Source: an uncultured Clostridia bacterium
Lineage (GTDB): Bacteria; Bacillota; Clostridia; UBA1381
Length of the DNA stretch: 33,617 bases
Reading direction: 5' to 3'
NCBI GenBank assembly: GCA_904395315.1
Contig: CAJFNT010000087.1
Location: forward strand, 1-33,617
This document shows, in pieces, positions 32,308-33,617 of this stretch (position 1 is its first letter; each line of letters starts with the position of its first letter). The position numbers were made by a program, and so were the translations under genes. The notes beneath the pieces were generated by a model, which searched no databases, was not told the origin of the DNA, and saw nothing but the letters and a program-made list of their open reading frames with translations.

Positions 32308-33617
32308 ATGAAAAAATACAGACAAAAACTTATAAGCCTCGCCGCTGCCGCCGCTATACTCGTTTCGGCGATCCCGGTTCATGTTGCGGCGTTTGAGAAT
32401 CATGATACTGAACATGTCAATTCTTTGCCCAACAGGACTCCGTATTATACGCTTGAAGAAAATGATGCAAGTAATTGGAGTGCCAGTCGTGAAGATGTTT
32501 CCATTAACTTATCAAACAATAAATTAACAATTATAAATAATGATGATAATTCTCGCATTGATAGGAATTTAATTGATTATCCCATTAATCCTGACTATAT
32601 AGAATCTGAATTTGATATTAAATTTTCAAATGTAAGTGGCGACACATCTGTTCAAATTATTGGGGATAAAGATAATGCAGGTCATTCGACAAGCGAAAAT
32701 AGTATTTTGACATTTACACTTACCAGTAGTGGTAATATGCGTTTTGACGATGCTGATCAAGGCGATAATCTTCCTGTCGAAACTGAGAAGTTACTGTCTA
32801 CTGACACATCACCTTACACAACATATACTATAAGATTTCATTCGCTCATTGATTTTAAGGATAACACTATAGATGTTGACATGTATACTGTAGATGAACA
32901 CAATAATGCAACGTTTGTCCGTTCATATACAAATTTAAACTTTGCAAACACCAACTTGTCAACAGTATGTGGTATATATTTAAGAGCCTCTAAAGGTAGC
33001 ACTATCGAATTATCCAACCTCACCTTCTATCAGCAAAGTGAGGCTATGCCTACGACCGCCCCAACAGAGGCACCTGTTGAAACGGACGCACCGACCGGTG
33101 AAACAGCTCAACCGACATACGGACCAAATATTGTGTATGATCTCGACACTGATTCACGATCCACTCAAGGCTGGACAACAGACGGTGAAAGCAATGCTGT
33201 ATATTCTGATGGTAAACTTACTCTTACAAACAACAAAACCGGAAACAGGACACAGTCTGTCCAATTTGCACCCCCTGCGAGCACAGAATTTCCGGTACAG
33301 ATCGATATGGATCTGTCCATGACAGCCGATACTGACGGACGTCAAGGCAGCGCTGACGGATTGTATACATATTTTGCTCTTAAAGATAACTCCGGCAACG
33401 ATATTCTTTCTTTAAGCCTCGGCAATGACGGCGCGGGAGATACAGGAGTAAAGCTTTATCTGAACGGAAACGATACAGGCATATCGAGCGAGACCGGAAC
33501 GGTTGATTTCAAACTTATTGCCGTTGCAGACTATACATACGACACTCTATATGTAACGATCCTGCAAGGTAACAAAGCTGTGTATTCAGAAAATCTTCCA
33601 ACGACCGCAGACGCAAT
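32308..33617 (+). CDS. Large secreted multidomain protein, 3' end beyond the window
   Basis: At least 436 codons, open to the window edge. A signal peptide (LISLAAAAAILVSAIPVHVAA) is followed by a beta-rich domain (about 40-245), a Thr/Pro/Glu linker (PTTAPTEAPVETDAPT, about 250-270), and the start of a second beta-rich domain with the same plan (WTTDGESNAVYSDGKLTLTN, like WSASREDVSINLSNNKLTI in the first). These look like concanavalin-type carbohydrate-binding modules of extracellular polysaccharide lyases or hydrolases, but no catalytic part is in view, so no enzyme activity can be given. Base content changes sharply inside the gene: about 18 percent GC at 32521-32580 and about 53 percent at 33241-33300. 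The first domain may therefore have been acquired separately. Confidence 0.8.
   Translation, partial: MKKYRQKLISLAAAAAILVSAIPVHVAAFENHDTEHVNSLPNRTPYYTLEENDASNWSASREDVSINLSNNKLTIINNDDNSRIDRNLIDYPINPDYIESEFDIKFSNVSGDTSVQIIGDKDNAGHSTSENSILTFTLTSSGNMRFDDADQGDNLPVETEKLLSTDTSPYTTYTIRFHSLIDFKDNTIDVDMYTVDEHNNATFVRSYTNLNFANTNLSTVCGIYLRASKGSTIELSNLTFYQQSEAMPTTAPTEAPVETDAPTGETAQPTYGPNIVYDLDTDSRSTQGWTTDGESNAVYSDGKLTLTNNKTGNRTQSVQFAPPASTEFPVQIDMDLSMTADTDGRQGSADGLYTYFALKDNSGNDILSLSLGNDGAGDTGVKLYLNGNDTGISSETGTVDFKLIAVADYTYDTLYVTILQGNKAVYSENLPTTADA

Overview
The window is a Firmicutes chromosome segment, most likely from a spore-forming gut member of the Clostridia. The support is a sporulation sigma factor (sigH), the sporulation regulator spoIIID, a type III glutamine synthetase, a GlcT/PTS pathway, strong AGGAGG ribosome sites, consensus sigma-A promoters, and several enzymes for plant cell-wall sugars. 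Genus cannot be fixed from sequence alone; a pectin- or arabinan-degrading lineage is an inference. No CRISPR array, intact insertion sequence, phage module or rRNA operon was seen.

Layout. (1) 1-1047: an initiator-type tRNA-Met (minus) and a DnaQ-like exonuclease (plus). (2) 1046-3468: a minus-strand run of DUF4364 protein, cell-wall amidase and TraX-like membrane protein. (3) 3587-6904: a large cytoplasmic GH78 alpha-L-rhamnosidase with its own promoter. (4) 7080-9390: a MATE transporter followed by CorA. (5) 9535-12070: a sporulation and stress block, with a small DUF6472-type gene overlapping sigH, a zinc-ribbon protein, divergent spoIIID behind a probable sigma-E promoter, and a small (p)ppGpp synthetase. 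(6) 12230-17376: a glucose PTS block (GlcT-like antiterminator, EIICBA, enzyme I), where the antiterminator gene is preceded by a RAT-like element overlapping a terminator. (7) 17505-21892: a methyltransferase, a secreted copper-amine-oxidase-type/PepSY protein behind a structured leader, and glutamine synthetase III behind a promoter-terminator leader. (8) 21971-33617: a plant-polysaccharide block with a NifX-like protein, GH51 arabinofuranosidase, secreted GH127 arabinofuranosidase interrupted by an in-frame amber codon, a divergent AraC regulator, a tandem class II aldolase protein, an esterase-like hydrolase and the start of a large secreted protein cut by the window edge.

How the parts fit. 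The secreted GH127 protein would free L-arabinose-containing fragments, the cytoplasmic GH51 and GH78 enzymes would finish arabinosyl and rhamnosyl oligomers, the esterase could strip acyl groups, and the aldolase-family protein may act on a sugar phosphate. The divergent AraC gene is a natural candidate local regulator. The glucose PTS genes supply the preferred-sugar signal, and CcpA-like operator sequences lie at both arabinofuranosidase promoters.

The observations most worth following are the in-frame TAG in the GH127 gene, the RAT/terminator switch at glcT, the promoter-terminator leader before glnN, the structured leader before the PepSY protein, and the exonuclease C-terminus encoded by two opposed terminators. 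I did not find a clearly novel multi-gene system; most of the unusual signal is at the RNA and regulatory level.
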